From Caproicibacter sp002399225 (GTDB lineage Bacteria > Bacillota > Clostridia > Oscillospirales > Acutalibacteraceae), in contig DAIOKN010000025.1 in assembly GCA_036756705.1 (NCBI GenBank), forward strand, positions 1 through 34,257: a DNA stretch of 34,257 bases. The letters run 5' to 3'. The position numbers and the translations under genes were made by a program. Positions 21,933 to 29,579 of this stretch are shown here, one piece after another. Below the pieces are notes generated by a model. It saw nothing but the letters and a program-made list of their open reading frames with translations. It ran no database searches and was not told the origin of the DNA. Within the stretch, counting starts at the first letter, position 1; every line of letters begins with the position of its first letter.

Positions 21933-22181
21933 GGATATCTCGTTTTGGAAAACATCTGGCGTTCCGTCCTGGCCGGTTGTACGGTGGAAGACAGCAGAAT
22001 TACTCCGGTTAGGCTTTACCCCATCTCGCTGGGGATACAAAAGCCGCGCTCTCAAAAGGAAGTCTCCATTCTCTTGCACGACTCCGCCGCGCTGGAATAT
22101 CTGGCGCGGCTCAGCCAGCCTTTCGGCGCTGACCTGCGCATCGGAAACGATTGTAGGCTGTCTAGATCTGTAAGGCACTAG
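21933..22181 (+). pseudogene. CapA-like (poly-gamma-glutamate/capsule synthesis protein) C-terminal remnant
   Basis: The plus strand reads GYLVLENIWRSVLAGCTVED, then LYPISLGIQKPRSQKEVSIL and LEYLARLSQPFGADLRI. This resembles the end of CapA/PGA_cap metallophosphatase-fold proteins (pattern PRSQ...LARLSxPFG). The N-terminal catalytic part is missing and there is no proper start. It is more GC-rich than its neighbours. The family call is by motif memory. Confidence 0.45.
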
Positions 22182-22756
22182 AGCCTCAAAACAGAACCAC
22201 GCAGAAACATGTAGGGCTGCTACAAACCCAATGGGGCCGAGGCAGCCATTTCACAAAAAGTATCTGGGGCGTTCCGCTCCCGGGACTTCAAGTCACTGGC
22301 TTCGGCTCCCGCCGGGAACTGGGAAGCCTCCGATGTTCCGGACGCGGCTGTTTTGGGGAACTCATACACATTTTGCCAGAAATGCGGCGGCTTCGACCAT
22401 TCGTTTCATCTGAGGGAACCATCGTACTGGTCATTGCAAAACCACTTTGCAGGCCTTTTTCCCGGTTTATTATATTTCAGTTAAACGGGAGGGAGGCTTG
22501 TAAATTTCTTGGAGGAGTGCAAAAGCGAATTTTTGAGCCAGCGGAGAAACAGGGCCGGTAATTCCATACATGGTTTAGTAACTTATGCCGATTAAAACTT
22601 CAAAATGATTAAATCTGAGCCGTGAAACAAACAGCATTCCTATGCTCTTCGCCCAAGCGAATGTGCTGAAAATAGCGACAGAGCTTTGCCTTTCTAAATA
22701 TAGTTATCTACGTCTATAGCGTTCCTCGTCTTCCCCCTATACCTAAAATTCTTTGT
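22182..22756. other. gene-free, GC-rich debris followed by AT-rich spacer
   Basis: One frame from about 22216 to 22484 is open without a start and reads SGAFRSRDFKSLASAPAGNW, but no family is recognised. A 15-base match (ATGGGGCCGAGGCAG) to the IS66 TnpA remnant at 24301-24316 occurs near 22230, differing by one G there. Nothing is seen in 22560-22756. Confidence 0.3.
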
Positions 22757-23674
22757 TCACAATTTTTCAGTTCTATCGCTGGATAGTTTTTTTGCCAGCA
22801 CGTTTTTTAATTCCTCCAAAAAGCCCTTAATCTGCGGGGTCATAACCTTACTGCGATGCAAAACCAACTGGACCGACTGCATTTGATTCCAGTCCGGAAC
22901 TGGAAGAACACAAACGCGTCCCGCTTGAACCGAGGAATAAACCGTGTAAAAGGGAAGCACCGATAAGAATGGCTCTTGTTCCACCAACCGACAAGCCGTA
23001 TTCGCGCTTTGTAATTTTAAAAAAGGAGAAATTTCAATTCTACGGCTGGCTAAGGCGCTTTGAAAATGGACAGTATATGGTGCAGCATCTTCCATGAGAA
23101 TTACATCTTGTCCAACTAATTCTTCTAAGCGAACGAATTTTTGATGTGATAGAGGATGATTTGGATTGGCGATTATCACCACTGGAACTTCTATCGCGTC
23201 CCACACTGTCCATCCTGCTGAAGGCAACGGATCATCAATAAGGCAGGCTGTGTCTAATAATCCGTGCTGAAGGCGGTCTTTCAATGTAGCAGTGGCATCT
23301 ACAATAAGTTCTAGATGTACCCGTGGAAAATGACGGTGATATTGGAGAAATACATCTTCCAGCAACAGTTCAAACAGAGATTCCACCATACCCACTCGAA
23401 TGGTTCCACTTAAAACTTCCTCGCATTTAAAACAATTTTCCATCTGCAGAGCGGTGGAAACAATCTGATGCGCATAAGGAAGCAATTTCTCTCCATAAGG
23501 AGTAAGAAATACGCTGCGCCCAATGCGGTCGAACAGCGGTACACCTACTTCCTGTTCCAATTGTTTAATTTGGGCACTGACATTGGATTGGGAGTAGCCA
23601 AGTTCCCGGCTGGCCTGTGTAAAGTTTTGAAGGGACGCAACTTTCAAAAATGTATTTAGATTCCGAATCTCCAC
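22757..23674 (-). CDS. LysR-family transcriptional regulator
   Basis: The product has 305 residues, full length. The N-terminal winged HTH (MEIRNLNTFLKVASLQNFTQ, then ELGYSQSNVSAQIKQLEQEV) is standard for LysR, followed by a two-lobed substrate-binding domain (GTIRVGMVESLFELLLEDVF onward). The GTG start at 23674 has AAGGAGGT six bases upstream. LysR regulators usually control a divergent gene; here the divergent side holds a 43-codon frame (23861) and, past IS remnants, an AGCS amino-acid symporter (25052). An AATCTAT/ATAGATT inverted repeat in the intergenic region is a likely binding site. It is one of few intact genes in the island. Confidence 0.9.
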   Translation of the reverse strand: MEIRNLNTFLKVASLQNFTQASRELGYSQSNVSAQIKQLEQEVGVPLFDRIGRSVFLTPYGEKLLPYAHQIVSTALQMENCFKCEEVLSGTIRVGMVESLFELLLEDVFLQYHRHFPRVHLELIVDATATLKDRLQHGLLDTACLIDDPLPSAGWTVWDAIEVPVVIIANPNHPLSHQKFVRLEELVGQDVILMEDAAPYTVHFQSALASRRIEISPFLKLQSANTACRLVEQEPFLSVLPFYTVYSSVQAGRVCVLPVPDWNQMQSVQLVLHRSKVMTPQIKGFLEELKNVLAKKLSSDRTEKL

Positions 23675-23720
23675 AGAGCCACCTCCTTGTGGAATTTTAT
23701 TACATTATACTACCTTTATT

Positions 23721-23756
23721 ATAGATTGTTCAATCATAAATTTTGATCGAATCTAT
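23721..23756. promoter_or_regulatory. candidate LysR binding site
   Basis: ATAGATT (23721-23727) is mirrored by AATCTAT (23750-23756), and within it GATTG-TT-CAATC (23724-23735) is a perfect inverted repeat. The position, 50-80 bases upstream of the LysR start, is usual for autoregulation and divergent activation. Confidence 0.5.
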
Positions 23757-23860
23757 AAAATCTATTTGTTTTACAAAACATTTATTGGGTAGTATGATGG
23801 AAATGAAAGAGAAAACGTTTCCTTTTTTTGATTACAATTTACAATGGAGAGTGAGGTGTG

Positions 23861-23992
23861 ATGAATCAGATTATGCATAATTCAAATGTTCGCTGTACAC
23901 ATCAGAACCAGCAAAATTACTTTGTTGGTAATCGTCAAAACTGCCGGCGTATCGAAAAAGGTTGGCTGGAAAAAGTGGGACAATGTATCTAA
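23861..23992 (+). CDS. 43-residue Asn/Gln-rich peptide, possible leader peptide or truncated gene
   Basis: ATG 23861 follows GAGGTGTG closely. The peptide begins MNQIMHNSNVRCTHQNQQNY and contains 13 Asn/Gln among 43 residues. It ends at TAA (23990-23992), and a terminator-like hairpin begins 6 bases later (23999-24019). It is divergent from the LysR gene, where the regulated operon would be expected. It could be a leader peptide, the start of a gene truncated by the IS66-type insertion, or a chance frame. No family is recognised. Confidence 0.4.
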   Translation: MNQIMHNSNVRCTHQNQQNYFVGNRQNCRRIEKGWLEKVGQCI

Positions 23993-23998
23993 TCACTG

Positions 23999-24019
23999 AA
24001 AGGCTCTAAAAGAGTCTTT
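23999..24019 (+). terminator. terminator-like hairpin after the Asn/Gln-rich frame
   Basis: AAAGGCTCT (23999-24007), loop AAA, AGAGTCTTT (24011-24019) form nine pairs, one of them G-U, followed by T and GGAC. The U-tract is the end of the stem itself, so strength is moderate. Confidence 0.5.
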
Positions 24020-24045
24020 TGGACAAGATTGGAGCAGTAGATACA

Positions 24046-24393
24046 ATGGAAAAAGATTTGCAGTTGCTTGATAAAGGCCAGCGTATAGCCGAATGGACAC
24101 AACGCGTATCGGAATGCCGCAGTAGCGGATTAACGGCGCGGAAATGGTGCAAATAACACAAAATCAACGAAAAGACGTATTACTATTGGCAGCGCAGAAT
24201 ATCTGGAAGTCCATCCGTGAACCGGGAAGCAACTGATTTGTGCAGATTCAGGTTGATACCGCAACTGTCGGCCAAAACGCGGCGGTCAGGATTCGGAGCA
24301 ATGGGGGCCGAGGCAGAAATCCGTGTTGGAACCGACGCCGCAACCATTGTGGCGGTTTGCCGGGCGCTTCGGGATTTCCGCGGTAGCGCGTAA
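24046..24393 (+). pseudogene. IS66-family TnpA accessory protein, broken
   Basis: ATG 24046 with GGAG upstream starts a frame reading QRIAEWTQRVSECRSSGLTA and RKWCK, typical of IS66 TnpA. It is interrupted by TAA (24154-24156) and continues KINEKTYYYWQRRISG. Two compensating frameshifts separate a middle block (VDTATVGQNAAVRIRS) from the end (RVGTDAATIVAVCRALRDF), which closes at TAA 24391-24393. TnpB and TnpC are absent. It is a dead fragment. Confidence 0.7.
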
Positions 24394-24449
24394 GAATTTG
24401 TGTAAAGTCGGGAAGTCAGGATAGGAAAGCTTTTAGTTAAAGAGATATT

Positions 24450-24700
24450 TTAATCCTGTCTCCGAAATAAATCATTAAGATTGTCGAGAATCAAGCCCCA
24501 ATCCCGAATGGGCATCGTCCATTTGTCTACGATATTCATCGTGGCAAGATAAAGGATTTTCATGAGGGCATCATCGGACACAAACTCCGCTTTTTGTTTT
24601 TGTCACCTTGCGAAGCTGTCAGTTGAAATTTTCAATGGCGTTAGTTGTGTAAATCAGCTTCCGGATTTCGGGCGGATATTTGAACATGGCGGCAATTCAG
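24450..24700 (-). pseudogene. IS256/Mutator-type transposase C-terminal remnant
   Basis: On the minus strand FKYPPEIRKLIYTTNAIENF, then QLRKVTKTKS, DDALMKILYLATMNIVDKWT and MPIRDWG match the C-terminus of IS256-family transposases. A stop interrupts after IENFN and a frameshift lies in the KTKS region. The natural stop is at 24450-24452. Upstream it is joined directly to an IS3 OrfA fragment. Confidence 0.75.
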
Positions 24701-24715
24701 CCGGTCAAGCCGCTG

Positions 24716-24841
24716 CCAACGGTACAACGTCTTGAGGAAAATATTCAGTTTTTCACTTGCTTCCCAAACTCCGATTTCAAACGCCAACTTCAATGCATCA
24801 TACTGAAACTTTTCACTGCATTTCTTTACAACTTTGCACAC
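24716..24841 (-). pseudogene. IS3-type OrfA N-terminal remnant
   Basis: From GTG 24841, directly after AAGGAGGT, the minus strand reads KCSEKFQYDALKLAFEIGVW, then EASEKLNIFLKTLYRWQ. This is the N-terminal helix-turn-helix of IS3 OrfA. It breaks off at the IS256 remnant, showing nested insertion or deletion. It is a different OrfA segment from the one at the left edge. Confidence 0.6.
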
Positions 24842-25051
24842 CTCCTTCCTATTTTTATCACTCGATCAGATGTACGCTTTCTTTACATCAATCCATATTT
24901 TACCATTTTGCTATCTTTTTATAGGAGGATTTTTTTTTCGATGTTGGTTTGAAAAACATTGAAGGCATTATTTGGAAATTTTAAGCAGGCATTATAATCT
25001 TGCGACATTCTATGAACATACCCTAAAATACAAAATGTAGGAGGGAAATAC

Positions 25052-26578
25052 ATGGAAACTTTTAGCCGTATTATTACTGCTATTAATAATGTCATTTGGA
25101 GCCCCGTTATGCTGGTATTTCTTGGGGGAGCCGCAATTTGGTTTACTATCAAGCTGAGGGGCATGCAGTTTACCAGGATCGGGGATATGTTTAAATATCT
25201 CTTTGAAAAAGGAGAAAACAAAACAGATAGTGGTCTTTCTTCCTTTCAGGCATTTGCGACAACGGTAGGGGGACGTGTAGGCACTGGAAATATTGCTGGT
25301 GTGGCAACGGCAATATTTATGGGAGGCCCTGGCGCACTTTTTTGGATGTGGATAACGGCGCTTATGGGTGCAGCAACAGGCATGGTAGAATGTATGCTTG
25401 GTCAAGCATACAAGGATAAAACTCTGGGCGAACTGACTGGTGGACCAGCATACTATATGACAAGAGGTATTAAAAATAAAACACTTGGAAAAGTACTTTC
25501 TATTTTGTTCTGTATTGCCGTATTTATTGGGCCAGGATTTCTGCTTCCTGCTATGCAGACGCAAACTGCTGCCACTGCAATTCAAGGTGCGTTTGGTTTG
25601 CCATTTATCGTTGCAGGCACCGCAATGGTAGTTCTTGTAGGAGCCGTGATTATGGGAGGCATTAAGAGAATTGGTCAAGTAGCAGAATTTCTTTCTCCCA
25701 TCATGTGTGGGGTCTATCTTCTCATCACAATTATCATCTTGGTAGCCAACATCACAAAAGTTCCCTCAGTCATTGGTTCGATTTTTGCAAGCGCCTTTGG
25801 GGCAAATGCAGTATTTGGCGGAATTGTAGGTGCAAGCATGTCATGGGGTATTAAAAGAGGTTTCTTTTCCAACGACGCTGGAAACGGCATGAGTCCGCTT
25901 ATTTCTGCCACAACGGATACATCCCACCCTGTCAAGCAGGGACTTGTGCAAGGTTTCTCCGTTTATATTGACACGCTCTTGGTCTGCACATGTACCGGTC
26001 TGTCTATCCTTTTAGCAGGGACTTATAATGTTGCCGCTGATGGAGTCGGCGATGTTTTGCTAGTAGAAAATGTCCCCGGTGTTATGTATGGCGTTCCCTT
26101 TATGCAAGCAGCTATGTCGTCAACCATTGGCAAAGCAGGCGCAGTTCTCCTAGCAATTATGCTGTTTATCTTTATTTACACAACACAGTTGTCCTATTCT
26201 TATCAATTGGAATCGACCTGCAGGTTTCTCTTTGGTGGCAGTAAAAAAATCATTATGCTTGTAAGAATTATCTTTTTAGCATTCTGCATGTTTGGAGTTC
26301 TGATAGATGGTAAACTTATTTGGCCAATGGGTGACGTTGGCGTAGGATGCATGCTTTGGGTAAATACCTTCAGCATTCTCTTGCTGACTCCGGTAATTGT
26401 AAAAATAGTGAAAGATTATGAAAAGCAGCGCAATCTTGGTCTTGATCCTATTTTTGATCCGGAAACTGTTGGTATCAAGGACGAAGGTGGTGTATGGGCA
26501 ACTTACATCAAAAAGAAAAGGGCACGCGGCGATTATGAAAATGAAAGATTAGGATATCAGTGTGAAGACAAAAAATAG
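25052..26578 (+). CDS. AGCS-family alanine/glycine:cation symporter
   Basis: The product has 508 residues, full length for the family. It is a polytopic membrane protein taking up alanine or glycine with sodium. Characteristic segments are GGRVGTGNIAGVATAIFMGG, then WMWITALMGAATGMVE, then GGPAYYM and SWGIKRGFFSNDAGNG. The final tail is charged and cytoplasmic. ATG 25052 has GGAGGG about 8 bases upstream. A TATAAT at 24993-24998 is a possible -10 with a weak -35. It may be the target of the LysR gene on the far side of the IS remnants. Its 3' end overlaps a truncated AraC-type frame on the other strand. Confidence 0.9.
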   Translation: METFSRIITAINNVIWSPVMLVFLGGAAIWFTIKLRGMQFTRIGDMFKYLFEKGENKTDSGLSSFQAFATTVGGRVGTGNIAGVATAIFMGGPGALFWMWITALMGAATGMVECMLGQAYKDKTLGELTGGPAYYMTRGIKNKTLGKVLSILFCIAVFIGPGFLLPAMQTQTAATAIQGAFGLPFIVAGTAMVVLVGAVIMGGIKRIGQVAEFLSPIMCGVYLLITIIILVANITKVPSVIGSIFASAFGANAVFGGIVGASMSWGIKRGFFSNDAGNGMSPLISATTDTSHPVKQGLVQGFSVYIDTLLVCTCTGLSILLAGTYNVAADGVGDVLLVENVPGVMYGVPFMQAAMSSTIGKAGAVLLAIMLFIFIYTTQLSYSYQLESTCRFLFGGSKKIIMLVRIIFLAFCMFGVLIDGKLIWPMGDVGVGCMLWVNTFSILLLTPVIVKIVKDYEKQRNLGLDPIFDPETVGIKDEGGVWATYIKKKRARGDYENERLGYQCEDKK

Positions 26579-26814
26579 AAATGAAAAAGCCACTCCACGC
26601 TGTACTGCCGCACGACGGATTTTTTACCGGCCAGGGTCACAAGCCCGCTGCCGGAAGAAAGAAAATAAATCCGCAGTTCATAGCAGGTGGAAAACGCATC
26701 GTGAAACCCCGGCTCCGCAAGCAGCTGCCCGCTCTCCCCCAAAAAAATTCCTTTTAGCAGCGGAGAATCGCATAAGCGCTGCGAGACGGTGTTGGAAATT
26801 CGCTTGGAACACAT
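26557..26814 (-). pseudogene. truncated N-terminal domain of a probable AraC-type regulator
   Basis: ATG 26814 has AAGGGG six bases upstream and a promoter-like region behind it, so the 5' end of a real gene is present. The frame reads SQRLCDSPLLKGIFLGESGQ, then CYELRIYFLSSGSGLVTLAG, which resembles the cupin-type sensor half of AraC regulators. It then runs into the end of the AGCS gene and stops without an HTH. This marks the right edge of the island. The family call is tentative. Confidence 0.4.
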
Positions 26815-26862
26815 TTAAAACCCCTTCTTTTCAATGTGTATAGTTATAATATTACACATAAT

Positions 26863-26891
26863 TTGTACAAAATCCATACTAAACTTATATA
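26863..26891 (+). promoter_or_regulatory. promoter of the PLP-enzyme gene
   Basis: TTGTAC (26863-26868) and TATATA (26886-26891) are 17 bases apart. The expected start is near 26898, with a leader of about 60 bases. Confidence 0.55.
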
Positions 26892-26957
26892 ATGCAAAAC
26901 AAAAAGATAAATCAATCATTTGATATCACAAAAATACAAGGAAAGAGGTCTATTGCT

Positions 26958-28145
26958 ATGCCTAAGCAGAAACAAAAACTAAAGCTGATGTCCCTTTGCG
27001 TTCATGCCGGCAATCACACGGACGACGTGGTCGGCGCGGTCAAAGACCCGATCTACATGTCGAACACCTACCGTCTGCCCACCGACGGCTCTCCCGTGGA
27101 CTGGAGCGGCATCCACACAAACATCTATTCGCGCAATGGAAACCGCAACCAGTTTACCCTTCAGGATAAACTGAAAGCCGTGGAAGGCGCGGAGGACTGC
27201 GTGGTGCTGGGAAGCGGCGTTGCCGCCTTGTCCGGAACTTTCGTCACCTTCCTGAAAACCGGCGACCACGTGATCTGCTCCCAGGTCTGCTATGCGGCCG
27301 TCGGCCACCTGTTCAACGAGCTTCTGCCCGAAAAGTACAACATTGAGGTTTCGTTTGTCGATACAACGAATCTGGATGCCGTCAAGGCGGCCATCCGCCC
27401 GAACACCCGCCTGATCCATGTGGAAACCCCGGGCAACCCCACCACCGGCATCAGCGACATCGCCGCGATCGCAGAAATTGCGCACAAGGCCGGCGCTCTT
27501 CTTTCCGTCGACAGCACATTTGCTTCCCCCGTTCTCCAGCATCCGCTGGCACTGGGCGCCGATCTGCTGATCCACAGCATGACGAAATACACCAACGGCC
27601 ACGGCGATGCCCTGGGCGGCTGCGTGCTTGGCAAAACGGAACTGATCGACAAGATCAAAGAGCAGGCGATGGTCAACTTCGGCGGCGTGCTGAGCCCGTT
27701 CAACGCCTGGCTGATCGCAAGAGGCATGACCACGCTGCCCCTGCGCATGAAGCAGCATTGCAGCAACGCCATGGCGGTCGCTGAATTCCTGGAAAGCTCC
27801 CCTGACGTTCGCTTCGTGTATTACCCCGGTCTGAAAAGCCATCCGCAGCATGAGCTCGCTTCCCGCCAGATGCACGGCGGCTACTCCGCGATGATGTGCT
27901 TTGATGTCAACGGGGACAGGGACGCCCATCTGCGCTTTCTCAGCAGCTTAAGGCTCATTACTCACGCCGTCTCCCTCGGCGACGGCGAAAGCCTGATCGT
28001 GTTCACGGATGCCGACAGCGAGAAGATGAAGTACTACCCGGAGGTTTTCCGCAAAGGCTTCTACCGCTTCAGCGTCGGCCTGGAAGACGCGGAAGACATC
28101 ATCAGCGATCTTGACCAGGCCCTGAAGGCAAGCAGACAAAAATAG
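26958..28145 (+). CDS. Cys/Met metabolism PLP-dependent enzyme (cystathionine gamma-synthase / methionine gamma-lyase type)
   Basis: The product has 395 residues. PLP-fold landmarks are GSGVAALSG (85-93), HVETPGNPTTG (154-164), SVDSTFASP (183-191) and the Schiff-base lysine in HSMTKYTNGHGDALGG (K210). This is the trans-sulfuration family; whether it makes cystathionine, lyses methionine or cysteine, or sulfhydrylates homoserine cannot be told. ATG 26958 is chosen over an earlier frame opening because GAGG lies about 9 bases upstream and VHAGNH, the family's usual N-terminal motif, follows. The frame is high-GC like the core genes. A strong terminator follows at 28214. An AraC-type gene, now truncated, was divergent from it. 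Confidence 0.9.
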   Translation: MPKQKQKLKLMSLCVHAGNHTDDVVGAVKDPIYMSNTYRLPTDGSPVDWSGIHTNIYSRNGNRNQFTLQDKLKAVEGAEDCVVLGSGVAALSGTFVTFLKTGDHVICSQVCYAAVGHLFNELLPEKYNIEVSFVDTTNLDAVKAAIRPNTRLIHVETPGNPTTGISDIAAIAEIAHKAGALLSVDSTFASPVLQHPLALGADLLIHSMTKYTNGHGDALGGCVLGKTELIDKIKEQAMVNFGGVLSPFNAWLIARGMTTLPLRMKQHCSNAMAVAEFLESSPDVRFVYYPGLKSHPQHELASRQMHGGYSAMMCFDVNGDRDAHLRFLSSLRLITHAVSLGDGESLIVFTDADSEKMKYYPEVFRKGFYRFSVGLEDAEDIISDLDQALKASRQK

Positions 28146-28213
28146 CGGCCCGAACGGCATCCGTGGCCGTGCATGGTCCCGGTTAAGATGTAGCATAGCG
28201 GCCATCGAATGTC

Positions 28214-28247
28214 AAGGCTGCCGGGTTTTCCCGGCAGCCTTCCTTTT
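28214..28247 (+). terminator. terminator of the PLP-enzyme gene
   Basis: A perfect 12-bp stem (AAGGCTGCCGGG at 28214-28225 with 28230-28241, loop TTTT), then CCTTTT. Confidence 0.85.
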
Positions 28248-28263
28248 CTGACAGGGTTCGGCC

Positions 28264-28315
28264 GAAAAAAAGCCGTATGGAAGCTTAACGGTCAGCTTTC
28301 ATGCGGCTTTTCTCT
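28264..28315 (-). terminator. terminator at the end of the decayed ABC operon
   Basis: AAAAAGCCGTATGGAAGCT and AGCTTTCATGCGGCTTTT form a long, slightly imperfect hairpin with T-runs on both strands. It lies 30 bases past the last frame of the leftward operon and can serve either direction. Confidence 0.7.
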
Positions 28316-28343
28316 TTAAAATAATTTTGGAAGTCTTTTCTTG

Positions 28344-28718
28344 TTACGCGCCTTTGGCCGGTTTTCCCACCTCGGAAGATGCCCATTGCCGCCCGCGCCG
28401 GACCTCCGGCAGCGGAATCACCACGGAGGCCCCCCGGACCGATTCGACCGCCACGGGGATTCCGTAAACGTCGCCGATCGTTTCGGGAGTCATCACTTCG
28501 CGCCCGCCATAGGCATAGACCTCCCCGTCCTTGACAAACAGAAAGCGGTCGCAGTATTTCATCGCAAGGTTCAGGTCATGAATCACAAGAATGACAATCG
28601 CCGCAAGCGCCGCCAAAAGAGTCCCGAATGCTAAAAGAATAAGAATCAGAACTTTAAACCGGATATACTCCCGGTATGTTTTTATTTTGCGGGCTGAATT
28701 TTCCATCGCAGTCTTCAC
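28344..28718 (-). pseudogene. in-frame deletion fusion: FecCD-type permease start + ABC ATPase end
   Basis: Residues 1-40 are a permease N-terminus (YREYIRFKVLILILLAFGTL and on). From residue 42 the frame switches to the end of a FepC-type ATPase (VILVIHDLNLAMKYCDRFLF, with the H-loop, then VKDGEVYAYGGREVMTPETI). About 300 residues of permease and the Walker A, signature and Walker B parts of the ATPase are missing. The simplest explanation is one deletion running from early in the permease gene to late in the ATPase gene. The GTG start at 28718 overlaps the preceding TGA (GTGA), so the junction kept the original coupling. It cannot transport. Confidence 0.8.
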
Positions 28719-29279
28719 TTACTTCCTACCGTCACCTTGCCGAACCCGTTCCCGGAATCTTTCAGAACTTGAAGATAGGGCCGGCCCAGCATTTCCGTAA
28801 AAATTTCGTCGGCTTTCTTTTCAAAGTTCACATCGGCGAAAGCCTTCGGATATATTACATTGCCTGTGTAATAGGCATCTGCAATCGCAATTTCAAGGTT
28901 GGTGCCGTAGTAATTGTACGCGATCTGCGTGTAGACTCTGCCGTTTTTAACCGCGTTTAATTTTTAATAGAAGCCCGGATTGGAAGAGTCATCCTGATTG
29001 ACCAGATTCATATTGTCCGGCGTCAGAAAAATGATATCCGGATTCCAGACTGCAAGCTTTTCCTTATCGATCAGCAATGCCCCCCGACTTTCCCGTTTCG
29101 TCGACCACATTTTTCGCATGGATCGCTGTAAAGGGAGGATACTTGCCATAGGTTCCCTCAATGCCGTGGCCGCCGCGGAAGCTGACCGCGCCGGCATAAA
29201 CCGACGGCTTCTTCCCGTCCGGGATATCTTTCGTGCGGCTGTTCAGGTCTTTCTGCCAGCTTTTCATAGCGCCGAGCAC
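28715..29279 (-). pseudogene. metal-complex substrate-binding lipoprotein, broken
   Basis: Segments in order on the minus strand: AMKSWQKDLNSRTKDIPDGK, VYAGAVSFRGGHGIEGTYGK and FTAIHAKNVVDETGKSGG. After a frameshift near 29075 come LLIDKEKLAVWNPDIIFLTP and NLVNQDDSSNPGFY. After an in-frame TAA (28964-28966) come KLNAVKNGRVYTQIAYNYYG and TNLEIAIADAYYTGNVIYPK. This is the FecB/BtuF-type periplasmic-binding fold for siderophore, cobalamin or related complexes. The N-terminal lobe is mostly deleted and joined to the FmdE fragment. It ends at the TGA overlapping the permease start. Confidence 0.8.
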
Positions 29280-29518
29280 CGCCGCCCTGGTTCACTTCCG
29301 AAGGAAGCCGCCCCGGCGGAGGAGGCCGCGGCCTGCCGCGCCGAAGGGGCGTCCACACCGCAGGCATCGTTTTCCGTAACGCAGACAAGCTGCTCGTCGT
29401 CGGAAACGCCGATCCCCATTTTTTCCCGCACGGCCTCGCAGGCTTTGAAACCGATTGCAAGCCCCGGGCATTCATGCCCGTGAAACGCAACCGCCTTTTC
29501 CCATAATTTTTGATCCAT
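29264..29518 (-). pseudogene. FmdE-family protein, truncated and fused to ABC debris
   Basis: ATG 29518 starts MDQKLWEKAVAFHGHECPGL and continues AIGFKACEAVREKMGIG and LVCVTENDACGVDA. This is the N-terminal part of FmdE-type proteins, with the HGHxCPG metal-binding motif and a conserved cysteine. After about residue 55 the frame turns into an Ala/Ser-rich stretch (SARQAAASSAGAASFGSE) that looks like the linker of the lipoprotein behind it. A deletion between the two genes explains this. FmdE proteins often sit with molybdate/tungstate or metal-complex ABC genes. Three tandem ribosome-site repeats precede it. Confidence 0.7.
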
Positions 29519-29525
29519 CTCTCTA

Positions 29526-29555
29526 TATTCCTCCCTATTCCTCCCTATTCCTCCC
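29526..29555 (-). repeat. three tandem 10-base repeats carrying ribosome sites
   Basis: The minus strand has GGGAGGAATA three times in direct succession, ending 7 bases before the FmdE start codon. Each unit contains GGGAGG, so the FmdE gene has three phased Shine-Dalgarno sequences. Confidence 0.85.
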
Positions 29556-29579
29556 TTTTGATGTTTAATACTTCAAACA

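Noticed and set aside
26979..27929. 316-codon minus-strand frame across the PLP-enzyme gene
   Set aside because: It is His/Val/Gly-rich antisense of a conserved enzyme, a common artefact of high-GC codon use.
29526..29555. Short tandem repeat that might suggest a CRISPR array
   Set aside because: Units are 10 bases with no spacers, and no Cas genes are in the window. It is a tandem ribosome-site repeat.
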